Below, in pieces: positions 25,799 to 36,574 of a stretch of 64,000 nt of DNA. Positions within the stretch are counted from its first letter, which is position 1. Each line of letters begins with the position of its first letter. The DNA comes from Daphnia carinata (lineage: Eukaryota; Arthropoda; Branchiopoda; Diplostraca; Daphniidae): assembly GCF_022539665.2 (NCBI RefSeq), contig NC_081334.1:5674424-5738423 (forward strand). Reading direction: 5' to 3'. A model generated the notes under the pieces. That model made no database searches, was not told the origin of the DNA, and worked only from the letters and a program-made list of their open reading frames with translations. The position numbers and the translations under genes were made by a program.

Positions 25799-27063
25799 GG
25801 ACAGGGGTCCTTGTGCATATATGATGGCGATAAAGATGACACTGATATGCACACTGGGCCAAACAGTGGGGGTTTTTGCCTCTAAAGCTTAACAGTCGAA
25901 AGAACAACAACAAACCGTATAGAGTCGGCGGGGGTAGTTATAAGACAGACAAGGTGATGTACAGGGGAGAGTAGGGGAACGTGTGTGTGTGTGTGTAGGG
26001 GCAGCACCTTGGATGCGCAATAAAACGGTGACACGGCTGAGCTTGCAGACAATCTACTTGCGCATAGTCAAGTGAAAAAAAACAAAAACAAACTATGCTA
26101 CGTTAAATATTTGGTGTTTGGGTTGGAAACGGTTTGATTATTCCGATCGTAATCAGTTCGTAGGTAGAGCAGACAAAAAAAAAGGGGGGGGGGGGGAGAG
26201 AGGGAGAAAGGTATTTTTCTGTTCTTCTTTTCTTTGAGTTAAACAAGCAAAAGATAGAATTCCCGATGATTTCGTCACGCCTCTATAGGTTCTTAGCATT
26301 GCGTGAAAAAAGAAAAGAAAAAGAAAATGATATTTCGAGCTGGACAATAGCAGACGTTCATTTGTAGATGCAGGGTGGAGAAAACTGGAATTCGTTATTG
26401 ATTTTTTTTTATTTATTTATTTTTTTTTTTTTTTTTTTTCATTTTTTTTAATTGTTTTCTGTTTTTTTTTTTTGTTTTTTTTTTTTGTCCGTGTGTTTCA
26501 TTTTGTTGTTTTTGTTCGGTTTTTGGATGAGACGACGTCTTGAGAGTCGGGAATGTTAATCGCAACGCTAACCAAAAAAACGATGAATGAACACAGAAGA
26601 GAAAAAAAAACGAGATTTTCTGGTTCACCCGGTTTTTGATTTTTTGCTTGACTCTAACGTCCTTGATTGAGAATTTTGGCGTCTGTAAGGCATCTTTTTA
26701 TTCATTACTTTTTTTTTTTTCTTTTTTTTTTTAAATTTTATTTTCACTATTCCTATTGGGAATTTGTGCTGCTGCACTCAGGTGTGTCCGGGCATAATAT
26801 CATTGAATAATTTACCCGATACATCGTATAACAAAAAGAAAAAAAAAGAAAAGAAAAGAAAAGAAAAGAAAAACCAAACAAAATTCGACTTACCTCCCTC
26901 GTTTTTTCAACGTGATTATGCGCTTGATTTTCTTTCAAAAACAAACAGAACAATGTTCAAGTTAAAATAGGGGGGTTGAAGCAAACTTACCAGCGATGCT
27001 TGACGGCCAACCGATGAGAAGGAACCACGAGACAATCATCATGACCGATGTTGACGGTTTCAT
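1..27063 (-). CDS. Secreted fibulin/fibrillin-like protein with sushi and calcium-binding EGF domains (3' end beyond window)
   Basis: I assembled 12 exons on the minus strand: 26991-27063, 10746-10988, 5375-5471, 5062-5243, 4733-4961, 3792-3964, 3451-3648, 2513-2635, 1565-1825, 690-1430, 350-607 and 252 to the window edge. All junctions are GT-AG and every phase agrees; the EGF exons are all phase 1-1, as is typical of shuffled EGF modules. The visible 943 residues are a signal peptide (1-24), sushi/CCP (32-83), Gln run, acidic linker (106-137), Lys-rich linker (138-198), second sushi (about 240-320), EGF (about 350-398) and at least seven further EGF modules, most with the DxDEC calcium-binding start. 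Family knowledge: such proteins are secreted matrix or basement-membrane components, with calcium stiffening tandem cbEGFs. Fibulin-7 also combines a sushi domain with cbEGFs, and the insect protein Frac is a possible relative recalled from memory. The exact orthologue is not established. Confidence 0.88.
350..607 (-). CDS. Exon 11: two tandem cbEGF modules
   Basis: Residues 774-859, 258 bp, phase 1-1. The modules start [14 protein letters not shown] and [17 protein letters not shown], each with six cysteines. They closely resemble the second module of exon 9, suggesting internal duplication of a two-module exon. The donor is gtaatt, and poly-A/T lies in the following intron. Confidence 0.88.
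690..1430 (-). CDS. Exon 10: cbEGF interrupted by a Thr/Glu-rich insert, then another cbEGF
   Basis: Residues 527-773, 741 bp, much the longest exon. It begins as a cbEGF ([25 protein letters not shown]). Instead of the usual one-residue gap before Cys5, about 157 residues follow at 880-1350. That insert is Glu-rich, then a Thr-rich mucin-like block with many TTTT runs, then Glu/Asp-rich, then Thr-rich again. The EGF then resumes with [10 protein letters not shown] and SAC, and a second complete cbEGF follows ([13 protein letters not shown] to KTC). The Thr blocks are in-frame trinucleotide expansions and would be strong O-glycosylation targets. Confidence 0.85.
1565..1825 (-). CDS. Exon 9: two tandem cbEGF modules
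   Basis: Residues 440-526, 261 bp, phase 1-1. The first module starts [14 protein letters not shown] and ends DGHSC. The second starts [15 protein letters not shown] and ends WKTC. Each has six cysteines and the aromatic residue of the cbEGF consensus. The His in place of Asp in the first module (DHNEC) may weaken calcium binding; that is inference. Confidence 0.88.
2513..3648 (-). CDS. Exons 7-8: EGF-like module and first calcium-binding EGF
   Basis: Exon 7 (3451-3648, residues 333-398) carries a short acidic lead and one EGF module ([27 protein letters not shown]). Exon 8 (2513-2635, residues 399-439) is a single complete cbEGF starting [12 protein letters not shown] and ending GKKC. Both end in phase 1. 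The exon 8 acceptor is an unusual aaaaaag with little pyrimidine tract, so its exact start is less certain than the domain itself. Confidence 0.82.
3792..4961 (-). CDS. Exons 5-6: linker and second sushi domain split by an intron
   Basis: Exon 5 (4733-4961, residues 199-274) and exon 6 (3792-3964, residues 275-332) join in phase 2. The first cysteine of the second CCP appears to be in exon 5 (LDQSCLVD). The other three are in exon 6 ([20 protein letters not shown] and GPSPICI), with the typical GRW before Cys4. The Cys1-Cys2 interval is longer than usual, so either an insertion is present or the true first cysteine is different. The intron between them contains the (GA)n microsatellite. Confidence 0.75.
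4305..4349. repeat. (AG)n microsatellite
   Basis: About 22 uninterrupted AG units in the intron between exons 5 and 6 of the EGF gene; shorter GA tracts lie nearby at 4095-4108 and 4583-4595. Confidence 0.97.
5062..5471 (-). CDS. Exons 3-4: acidic then lysine-rich linker
   Basis: Exon 3 (5375-5471, residues 106-137) is Asp/Glu-rich ([18 protein letters not shown]). Exon 4 (5062-5243, residues 138-198) is dominated by lysine and has [11 protein letters not shown]-type repeats. Phases agree (exon 2 ends 1, exon 3 runs 1 to 2, exon 4 runs 2 to 1). The charge switch suggests a flexible region between the two sushi domains, possibly binding proteoglycan or another acidic partner; that is inference. 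No fold is recognised, and the reading frame is supported mainly by splice sites and phase. Confidence 0.65.
5472..10745 (-). other. Intron 2 of the EGF gene: low-complexity with a few unique islands
   Basis: No exon fits the phase between exon 2 and exon 3. The sequence is dominated by poly-T/poly-A tracts of 10-26 bases, especially 6640-7920, with (GT)n at 9391-9404 and 10052-10072. A less repetitive island at 8160-8720 holds AP-1-like TGACTCA/TGAGTCA sites and a perfect palindrome; a TGACGTCA octamer lies at 9834-9841. Confidence 0.6.
8577..8606. repeat. Perfect 14-bp inverted repeat
   Basis: CCAAGCGGGCAGAT, two bases AA, then its exact complement ATCTGCCCGCTTGG. GC-rich arms stand out in an AT-rich intron. 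It lies in a comparatively complex island of intron 2 next to AP-1-like sites. It could be a binding site for a dimeric factor or a transposon scar; function unknown. Confidence 0.9.
10746..10988 (-). CDS. Exon 2: first sushi/CCP domain and glutamine run
   Basis: Residues about 25-105. Four cysteines in CCP spacing are visible, in the contexts [27 protein letters not shown] and DPPVC, with the conserved Trp between Cys3 and Cys4. After Cys4 comes a His/Gln-rich stretch with seven glutamines encoded by a CAG/CAA run, then STGDD. The exon is bounded by a tcag acceptor and a gtgagt donor. Sushi domains usually bind proteins or glycans in the extracellular space; the ligand cannot be inferred here. 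Confidence 0.85.
12006..12032. repeat. Perfect 11-bp hairpin
   Basis: CATCGGTGTAG, five-base loop GACTA, then CTACACCGATG. It lies in intron 1 between low-complexity tracts. The stem is too short for a miRNA precursor on its own. Confidence 0.9.
20286..20316. repeat. 31-base poly-G tract
   Basis: Uninterrupted G31 directly after a T-rich run. On the transcribed (minus) strand of the EGF gene this is poly-C, so a G-quadruplex could form on the non-template strand. Length is likely to vary between assemblies. Confidence 0.95.
21235..21267. repeat. 33-base poly-T tract
   Basis: Longest uninterrupted T run I noticed in intron 1; exact length is subject to sequencing error. Confidence 0.93.
25741..25796. 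repeat. (GT)28 microsatellite
   Basis: 56 bases of perfect GT repeat, the longest dinucleotide array I noticed in the window, in intron 1 about 1.2 kb downstream of exon 1 on the minus strand. A second short GT array lies at 25981-25996. Confidence 0.97.
26991..27063 (-). CDS. Exon 1: start codon and signal peptide
   Basis: The ATG at 27063 opens a short reading frame beginning MKPSTSVMM, followed by a hydrophobic core [10 protein letters not shown] and a small-residue c-region PSSIA. This is a textbook secretory signal. Two more in-frame ATGs lie at 27042 and 27039; the first was chosen because it supplies a lysine n-region. The exon ends in phase 1 at a gtaagt donor, matching the phase-1 start of the first sushi exon 16 kb away. 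That long intron means the link between exon 1 and exon 2 rests only on phase, strand and the need for a signal peptide. Confidence 0.7.
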
Positions 27064-28160
27064 GATGATGCAGTGCTTTTAATCTTAAGCAAAATGTCCA
27101 CTTTAAGTCGACAATAATTGAAAGATTTGTCCTGTTTTTATTTCTTATCGGATTTACAATCACGCACCGATTCGAAATGTCGTTTTGTTTTTGTTTCTTA
27201 CCGCCGAAACACGCCGTCACTTTCACTGCGAAAACGCACTGTCACCGACACTTCACTCGCAATTTTTCTAATCAAAACGCACACCCCTCGTTTCTGATAG
27301 GTCATCAAATAAACAATCGGGGGAAAAAAAAAGGAATTTTAGCAATTAAAAAAAAAAAAAAATTTATGATTGGATCAATGATATCATGTGTTGGTTAACT
27401 GGGGAAGTGTTTTTTTTTTTCTTTTTTTTTTATTCTGAAAGAGAAGATGGTGTCTCGAGCGATGTCTACCGCTGACTGAAACTGACTGGCCCTCAGCCAC
27501 CGACTCTAAAACGTCCCGGCCGTGCCCTCCCCTCCCAGTGACTCCTCCCTTTTCGTTCCTGTAGACGCGTCACAGTCGGCCGAGGCCACAACGAACGGCG
27601 CATTCCTATTTTTTTTTTTTTTTTTTTTTTTTATTTTTTTTATTTTTTTTTATTTTTTTTTATTTTGTTTCTTCTTTAAAGTGCCCCCCCCCTTTAAAAA
27701 TAAAAACAAGGTAATGTTATGAAGGAAGTAGGAAACGGAACGTACAAACTAATCCTTGAAATGGAAACAAACCGAAAGTCTTATCCCTGCTCTGATGCTG
27801 TGTATTAGTGGGACAGATTAGTCCATCTGATGTCGTCATATTGTGAGGCCAGCTTTTGTAAAGGTTACATCTGTTTAGCTCATCATCATTTTCTCTTTGC
27901 GCTCTTTGCCGTGCGTGTGACAGCTTGTCAAAAAACGAAGTCGAAATGAGACGAAGAAGAAGAAGAAGACGAATAAGAAGAAGAGGAGATCATACCTCGT
28001 GCCAGTTGTGTTTGGCCCGTTTGAAAGAAAATAGCTCTCCTTGTGTATAGAAATAAAGAGGCCACTCGATATCATTGACAGGCAGAGAGTCGGCAGCGCC
28101 AAAGAGATGCATGATGGATTGATAGTTGTACACACACATTTTTGTTTCTTGTTTGGTTTG

Positions 28161-28196
<36 letters not shown>

Positions 28197-28691
28197 GTCA
28201 TGAAAAATAAAGAAAGGGATTAGAGGTTTGTGTTCAGTTGACCGATTGTGTTGCCTTGCGTATACAAGTTCCAAATCAAAACGGAACAAAAGGGACACAC
28301 AAAAAGACAGTCGGAGAAAGTGAATAACGGAAACATTGGCTAATGGGGGGGAGGAAATCTCTTCCGTCATCCACCGATCTTTATAGAGGAGGTAGGGAGG
28401 TTTTATTGTACGTGTGTGTAACAATCTAAACTGTGTGAGTGTGTGTAGGAAACAAGCTTGACAACAACTGCAGCATCTGCCCAATTTTGAAAAGATATTT
28501 CTCTTTCTATCGGTTGCCTCTTTTTTGGGGGGGGGGGGGGGGGGGGGGCCGTTCCTGATGCGACAGAAGTCGATGGTCCGTGACAGCAAAGCCGTTTGAA
28601 CAGCAACGAATTTTTATTTTCGAATCGTGATGACATTGCGGAATAAAAGATTCACGATACAGAGATGAATAAGAAACGACAATGGCATGAT

Positions 28692-28724
<33 letters not shown>

Positions 28725-30370
28725 TTTATGAATATAAAGGAAAACAAACAGAGGAAAGAGTTGCTTTGTACATGTCGTGCCGCAGTGACTAACACAATAG
28801 TTTGTGGGGTACGTGCGGGGTACGTTTGCGCTATGACATCGGACGCCTCAAGACTTTTGAACTAATAGGCAATCATTTTTGGCACACGAGAAACGAGGAA
28901 GATGAATGACCGTGGATGAAACGTTTTGATTTGTGGAGACGATGCGAGAGCCCCTATCCCCTCTCTGTTTTTCTTTTCGGCTTTTGAAAAATAATATATC
29001 TTGCAAATTATTATTTAATGCATAGCGAAAAGACTCTGTTGGACGTGGTGGTACAGTCTGTTCTATTTGCCGTTTCGGAAAGAAAGAAAAAAAAAAAAAA
29101 AAAAAGAAATAATCTTTTGACTCCTGGACAGCTGCGGAATTGAAAAAAGAAATGGGGGGGGGGGTGGAGTGGGGGGGAGGGTGAATGGATGGATCTGTGT
29201 GGCAATATATATAGTCTAGTGATATATACTCTTCCTGTCTGTGTCACTTTTTTTTTTTTTTTTTTTTTTTTCTTCCTCTCTTTCACTTTTCCATAAAGCT
29301 ACTGCATTTATTTATCTGGATCTATTTATCTGTATACTCTGTGTCTGTGTGTGTAGACGTAATGGTGTGTGCGCTAGATGCCCGTGTCAAAACACACCCC
29401 CTCGCCCATTTTCCCTCTGCACAGACACACACGTGACCAACAGAATATCACAAACAGCCCATAGGATTTTCCTTTTTTATTAGAATATTTCAATATTATT
29501 TTTTTTCCTGTGTGGTGTGTGAACTTGTGCCTTTTTTTTTTTTTACGCAGAAGGGGGGGGGGATTCAAACACAATCGAATTGTGTCCGTACAAAAGCTCA
29601 CGTGACAGTTTCGAATTTTGTTATTTTTACTCGTCTGGTGATGATAACTTCAATCAAATTATGTTGGCTTGTTTGTTTTGTTTTTTTTTCTTTAATATTT
29701 GCATAGATGGTGCAGCAGCACCGTGTTACGTGCACGTTGTTTCCGTCTGTTTCGCTCAATGACTTTTCGCTGTAGTTTTTACGCACCGTCTGTGTTGATG
29801 ACGCTCGCTAATGGGAGAGGGGGGGGGGGAAGTATCCTCCTCCAAAGCTCTCACGTTGAATTTTAATTGCTTATGACTTTGTCTTGTTATCGCCACGTGT
29901 AACTCGTGTTGAATTCGAGTGCCGAGGTTAAGGTCGCCTTCACGCCCAAAACCATCCACATTCTTCGGCATTCCAGGAAAGCATTTAACCGTTCGCAGCG
30001 TCTATTAATTTTTTTTTTTTTTTTTTTAGCGAAGGTTATGTATTCAAGACTTACACGTACCACCTAACCTGCCAGGGCGTTTTTATTCCCCCCCAAAGTT
30101 CATTGACATCGAAATTTTTTTTTTTTTTTTTTCTTAAAGCGCACCATATTAGAAAGTCAATAATCTTCTTTGTGATGCTCAATAAGCTTTTCCTTTGATA
30201 GTCCGCACGAAGATGTAACGTATAGACAGAGGCGACAGCAAAAGCTAAGCGTCTACCGTTTTTTGATATCGATGGCATCAAGACTTATTTGGCCTGTGCG
30301 TACGATGTTCTAACGTTTCGACCTGCGGTTACAACCGACGACATAATGGACCCGTGTTCTTCTAACCTCT

Positions 30371-30411
<41 letters not shown>

Positions 30412-30752
30412 ACTGAGGGGCCGTTTTGCATGGGCAGCACGTGCCTAGATTGCGCCGTCTGTTTGATGGCTGCCTGCCGGACGAAATGGGATATCTTACA
30501 CCGTCAGCCATTTATCGTTTCTTTAATTCTCGTGACTTATCTGTCCCTTCGTTTTGTGTCTGTGTCTGTGTTGACTTTTGCTTGGTTTGTTTAACGGCTG
30601 GCTGAGGAGGGGGGGGTACAAGAGAGTTCTCTTTGGTCGTGTTTAGTCGGTTTTATTATTATCCGTGATGTATACTCAAATGATGATCATGAATTATTGA
30701 TGCTTTCAGTTTTCAACGATGGTCATCTTCTTTTTCGCTTCCACCTGTTTCG

Positions 30753-30783
<31 letters not shown>

Positions 30784-33565
30784 ACCGCGTTCGGTACGGT
30801 GCTTCGTATTCTAATCATTTCTCGGCTTTTAACAGCAACCAAAAAAAAAAATGTTGCGTTCCATGTCTTCTCTCTCAGTTTTTTCTTTCTTTAATATTTC
30901 AATTCCCAACAGCCTACTACTCGTCAGTGTGTATCCTTATTTACGATTTTGAATGCTTAATTAAGCTCTCTTTTCTATATCGAATGCGGCAATAATCTTT
31001 TTGACGTCGACGTGCCATTTGAAGATGTCGAGAGAACTGCAATGTGTCGGTAATAACGAATAGAGACAGCAGGCCCAGCTTTACGATAGGCTGTAAAAAA
31101 AACAAACAAAAAATATGGAAAAAGGAAACAAGAAAAAGCTCATCACGCTCACGAAATGGTGTCGAATTTCAAAGCGAAAAATGTGTAACCAACATCAGTT
31201 TGACGACACTTCGCGCGATAGCACAGCTACGCGTAAAAAGATCCTGAGGCAGCTGCCATTTTTGCCGTGTCAAATAATAGGTTTAAAATATTTAAAAAGA
31301 AAAAAGAAAAAGAGTTGAAAGTAAATGGCATATGCGCATGGGATCAACATTTTGCTTCGCTTTTTTTTCCCTTCTTAGTTGTAGGTGATATTCTCGTCTC
31401 ACCCCTATTTTCTTTTATGGCAAGTGGAAACTATTGGTTTTATGTCCAGCTGCTGTTCGAATTTTTTATTTATTTATTATTTTTTTTTTTTGCTATTTCG
31501 CACGACCCCCGTTCGTGAACATTTCGGGCATTTGTCCATCTGAAATGTAATCAGTCAGCAAAAAGGAAAAAGCTTTTCTTGATGGTGGGAGGGAGAACAT
31601 TTTCTTTTTGTTTCTGTCCATTTCCGGATGGATGAGTCATGTCATCTTATTTGTCTTGACACAAAGTTTGCTGCCGAAAATCTATTTCGCTACCCAGGGA
31701 GACTGTCACCAAAATGCGTTGAAGGCACAAAAAGAAACTAAACAAAAAAAAGCAATTGATTTGTATTTTCAGTCGACTGAAACGTGCAGCTAAACAATAT
31801 TTTTGCTATCTGCAATAAAAACAAAGCAAACATGGCTAAAGCTGGTCCGTGTTTGTCGACGCACTAAAACGGTCTGACAATGTGACGTTAAATGTCGAGG
31901 TTTTATTTGCGTTCACCCGTCGTTTGATTTTATTTTTGCCATCAGTCACTGGAAAAAATCTGCGTCGATGTCAAAATCAATACGTCCTAGACCGAGTCCG
32001 CTTTTTATGCGTATAGAGCTATCGGCTTGAATCGAGTCCTCACTCATCGTCAACGTTTGTTTTTTATCGTTCAGGTGTGTAATCTACGTCTCACGACAGT
32101 CACCGACGTCTTTGACATCCTTTCCACTTTCTCTTGGGGGGGGCCATTCTTTTTTCCTTTGTAGACGGTCTTTTTTTTTTTTTATTTCAAATGTCCATGA
32201 AGAGGGTTGACATAGTTCGAAAAGAAAAACAAAATCGGAAGGTTTACAGGCCGGCAATAGGTGCCCATACTTTGGCCGTCTTATAAAGAGAACTTGCAGT
32301 TCGGATAGCGGTGAATCTTACTACCGCAATCATCCATCACCGTCATCACGCTCGTCTTCTTTCTACATGTATAGACATTTACATTTTCTTGTACTGTCTT
32401 CAATTTTATTTCTTTTCTCCTATTTGATATTTTTTTTTCAAAAAATGAGTTTTCTCTCCTCAAAAGAAAGAAGAAGAAAAAAGAGATGACGGTGTTGATG
32501 TAACTTTGACGGCCTCGTCGGCTTGTTGGTAGGGGCTCGTTCACGTCAACAGCTCCCGGGACGCGGACATCAAAGCATCGACAGCTCTTTCCGAAATGTT
32601 TTCTTCCTTCCTTCTCACCAAATGGCTAGGGTGAGATTGAGGTCAAGAACTTTTTAATAATTCCCCCCCCCCCCTTTTTTTTTTAATATTTTTTTTCTCT
32701 CCAACGATTCATATCATCATCAAGAATGGATATACGACTGCGGAATGAATTGCTGATAGAGCTGCAACCAAATTCGGATACGTTTTTTTGCGCTTAGCGA
32801 GTAGTTTCACATTGAACAATGTTTTTCTTTTAACGACGTCGTTAAAACATCAATTTTTTTTTGTTTTTCTTTGGAAAGTAAAAAAAAAAAAAAAACTCTT
32901 TTGAAATTTGAATAGGTGAAGCGCAAACTTCTTGATAAGAACAAAACCCTCCCCCCCCCCTAAAAAAAAGAGGTGGTGGTCGATAGCCTCCAATAAAGAT
33001 GTAGGCAGATTGTAATCGTACAGAAATAATCCGTTAGGCGATCAAATGACCCATTGCCTTTTCCTTGTCCCATTTATAGAGAAGGATGGACGCGGAACTC
33101 ACGCGCAAAACATTTGATATAGAGCCCCTACATAACAATCGCTGCTGATGTAAAACACAGCAGCGCAGACTTTGTTTCGTCGTATTTTTTTTCCCTCCTT
33201 CTTCTTCTTCTTCTTCTTTTGATAAATCTATTATTACCGTTTTATACCATCGTGTGCGTACAATGTCATTATGTTGTAATGTATATGAAGCCGGCGGCTT
33301 GGTACCTCAGAATTCACATGAATATTCTAATCGCCCATATCTTTTCCTCCGTATATTATTTGACTATTTCTCTTCTCTCTTTTGGAAACTGATGTTTTTG
33401 ATTGTTGATTGTTAAATTATACGAAGGGGGGGGGGGGAGGAGGGAAAAAAATGGTTGGGATAGTGTCGGTACGGTGTAGATGATTCCGTCACGGAATACA
33501 GGCTTTGATTGCCACATGCAATTGTTTCAGAGTATGAACTACCATACCACAAATCATTCACGTAT

Positions 33566-33600
<35 letters not shown>

Positions 33601-35227
33601 GCTCGTGATGATGAGAGCAATGATTCAAATGGGCGGCGGTTTACATATTCTATTCAGTCGTACATGGTGGAAATGGTAGAAAACATTATCAAGCGTTTCG
33701 GTCTTGTAGCTCCTCCCGCGTTCATTTCCTTGCATCGCTGCATAGACAGCAGACGGTCTGATGATGTATCAAGATATCTAGCATACAAGCCTGCACTATG
33801 TGTATTACTATAAACACACACAGAATTTTTTTTTTTTTAAATAGGGAAAAGGGTTGATGAAACGTCGCGTGTAACCCATCGGATAAGCACATCATAATAT
33901 CATCGAGCGGGAACGTAACAAACGTGGACGAACGATGATGAGATTCCGATCGGTCGGGACCCCCCGTTGGAGGAACCGCGAATATAAAAACGAAGATAAT
34001 CATAGGAAGCAGGGAGGACAAGAAAAAAAAAAAAATAAGTGAGGGATTGTCGTGAGCTGTCATCACCGCTTCATCGTTCTTTTTCTGCGGGCGGCCAAAG
34101 TGGCGTCACATGATCGTCCAACCAAGTCGCACACGCGTTTTTTTTTTTTTTTTATCCATATAAAAACACACGCAGCAGGTTTTTATGGATACGCTCTAAC
34201 TGATATCTTGATTTTATTTTTATGCGGCTTTTTTTGTTTTGTTTTGTTTACCCCCCTTTTGTTTTTCCCCTGTTTTTGTTTGTTTTCAAATCGTGGCGTT
34301 AGCCTTTTGTTTGGTTTTTTCTACGAACTCGTAAAGGCAAACGCTAAATATGTATATACCTAAAGGTAATATCGTAACCTTTATATGTAAAAAAAAAAAA
34401 AATAAAAATAAAGGACGTTTCACAAACCTCTTTTTATAGATAGCCCCCGTGCGTGCAATGTCTTTACCGTATGGCTAATGGATTAGACGGCCAGGACTAT
34501 AGAACAGCTGACTGTTTCATTTGAGATAGATTTTTTTTTCCTTCTCTCTTAAAATCTCGACACATTGGTCTGTTTGACTCTTCCTATTTTTTCGGACAAG
34601 TTTTTGTCGTTGCTGTCTTTCTCCACAAGGCAGGAAAGATGGTATTCCAAGGCCGAATTCTTTGTGTCTATCCTTGGCAGCAGCAATTAACCCCACGCCA
34701 TCAGCCACACGCTCTTTATTTTCTTTAGCGACTCTCATTTTTTTTTCTTCTTTTTTTTTTTTTTTTTCTTGTGATGATGATAACGACGTTAATGATGATG
34801 ATGTTGAACCACGCGCGATATCTTGTACGCAAAAGTGACCCCCCCCCCCCCTCCAAAAACGGTTCAGAGTTTATTTTTTTTTTTTTTTTGTTCCCCTTAC
34901 GATCGCAATATAAATCGAGCCGGGCGGTGCCATTGTCTTTTTTAGAAAGAAAAAGAAAATACGATTCTCACCGATGATCTGATACGCCCATAAACTCCTG
35001 TGGGGAATGAATAAAAGCACGACACACAGTTTAATCCATATTATGAGATAGCGTGGTAAATAACAGGGTAGGATCAGACCGTGTTCACGGTAATTTTGAA
35101 GAAAGAAAAATGTAACAGTTCATTTGCTCCTGACCGAACCCCTTGTGTGTGTGACGGCCCATTCAGATAATAGTGAAATAGCGTCCGTGTGGACCTTTTC
35201 ATTGGCGATCACAAATTATTCCCTTCT

Positions 35228-35258
<31 letters not shown>

Positions 35259-35776
35259 TGGTCCGCTGTTCGAAATCGCTGGAATTTCAAGCGGCTGAGA
35301 AACTCCGGAATGAACTCGTGTACTCTGAAAAAAAAAATGAAATAAAATGTTGATGGATGTGTACAGAAAGAGAAGCCCTTTCCACATGATGGGATTTGAT
35401 TTCTGCTTCATCACCCCTTTAGGCTACAGTTTGAAAGCAAAAGGGGATACTATGACGGGGAATGTAGAAAAAGAGTGGAAATTAGGGATGTTTTTCATCA
35501 GGACCGAGCGTTTCCGCCCAAGTTGACGGTGATGACCCTGTCATCCGTATTGATGAGGAAATCTAATCAAGTCCCCTTGATTCCGCCCGTTGTCCATTCG
35601 TTTCTCTGCACGAGATCCTCCTCAACTTGGCCTGCCAACGCATCGGCCCCGAAGAGAAGGGGGAGAGGGAAGACACGGTGTCGTTGACAAATGACCCAAA
35701 GTTGCCCATTTTTCTGGTTCTGTTGCGGCCGTTTGGGTTCGAAATGAAGATCGAGTCATGTAGGGAAAATACGTAC
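27064..35776. other. Intergenic, simple-repeat rich, no gene seen
   Basis: Upstream of the EGF gene start. It contains T-rich blocks (27610-27665, 28696-28723, 29250-29270, 30750-30780), (CT)n 28163-28190, (GT)n 30377-30410, 33569-33597 and 35231-35258, and the G22 tract. The region just above 27063 presumably holds the EGF-gene promoter; I see no convincing TATA box. Confidence 0.5.
28527..28548. repeat. 22-base poly-G tract
   Basis: G22 after a T6 run, upstream of the EGF gene. Similar shorter G runs follow T runs at 36546-36562 and elsewhere, so T-run/G-run junctions recur here. Confidence 0.94.
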
Positions 35777-35880
35777 ATTAGTGAAGAATAGGGGATAGAT
35801 TTGCTCATCGAGGCGACAAAGAGGAGGAAACAAACTAGACGATGCCAAGATCTTTCTGTCGTCATCGACTGGCTGGCCAT
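35777..35880 (-). CDS. Possible first coding exon with signal peptide (weak)
   Basis: The ATG at 35880 has a good start context (ACCATGG). It opens a frame reading MASQSMTTERSWHR, then LVCFLLFVASM, then SKSIPYSSL, and reaches a gtacgt donor in phase 2. The layout (charged, hydrophobic, polar) is signal-peptide-like. I could not find a following exon in matching phase, and phase 2 does not fit the EGF gene. It could be chance. Confidence 0.2.
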
Positions 35881-36574
35881 GGTAAAAGGGCCAAGCGACG
35901 TCGTTCTTACATGAATCGACGACCGCAGATGCGGTTGGGCGGATGGTGACACGACGCCGACCAAGTGACACATGACCGCACAGCTGCCACTGATCGTCTA
36001 TTACCTCTAATGCCTTTATCAGCTTCTGACTATATCCTCGACATACGTAGTCGTAATAATATCTATGACTCTATCCATCCCTCAAGTCAGGATACACAGC
36101 GCCGATGAATTCTTGTATGTACAGCATGTATATAAAAAGGGTCGATGCTTTAGGGCAACATGACGACAATCAATTCAACCAGATTTCCGTGATGAATCAC
36201 TTTCCTATGCGAGTGCGTGTGTCAGATGCCTAGTTTTTCCTTTGCCAAGTCAAGTGACCCAAGAGAAACGTGAGCTCCGACTCGTAAGGATTGGAAACAA
36301 TCCACAACGACCCTCTTTCACTCTCATTTGAAAAGGGAAGATTCTATTGTTTTTCATAAAAGGAAATCAGCTTTTCGATCTTTGTCTTTGTGCACGGTTT
36401 GGGACGCATGATTGCTGTACGTCCGTCTATCAAAAGACGGGTCGATGTTGTTCGATGGAGCACTAGAGTCACTTATGTATCGAGTGTAGGGTCTTAAAGC
36501 AAGTCTGCAGTCGTTAATGATAACACGCCTCGTCCTTTCTATTATGGGGGGGGGGGGGGGGGTATGACCAGAAA

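Larger units (their letters stand above)
10989..26990 (-). other. Intron 1 of the EGF gene: 16 kb, extremely rich in simple repeats
   Basis: I find no convincing exon or nested gene. Reading frames here are low-complexity translations (poly-Phe, poly-Lys, VCVCV from GT repeats). Notable tracts are (AC)n 15576-15604, (GT)n 16264-16298, (GA)n 18007-18030, (CT)n 18550-18580, G31 at 20286-20316, T33 at 21235-21267 and (GT)28 at 25741-25796. Small inverted repeats occur at 12006-12032 and 18411-18430. Confidence 0.55.

Noticed and set aside
27990-28589. 199-codon minus-strand frame upstream of the EGF gene
   Set aside because: Includes translated G22 and (CT)n repeats; no domain, no conserved features.
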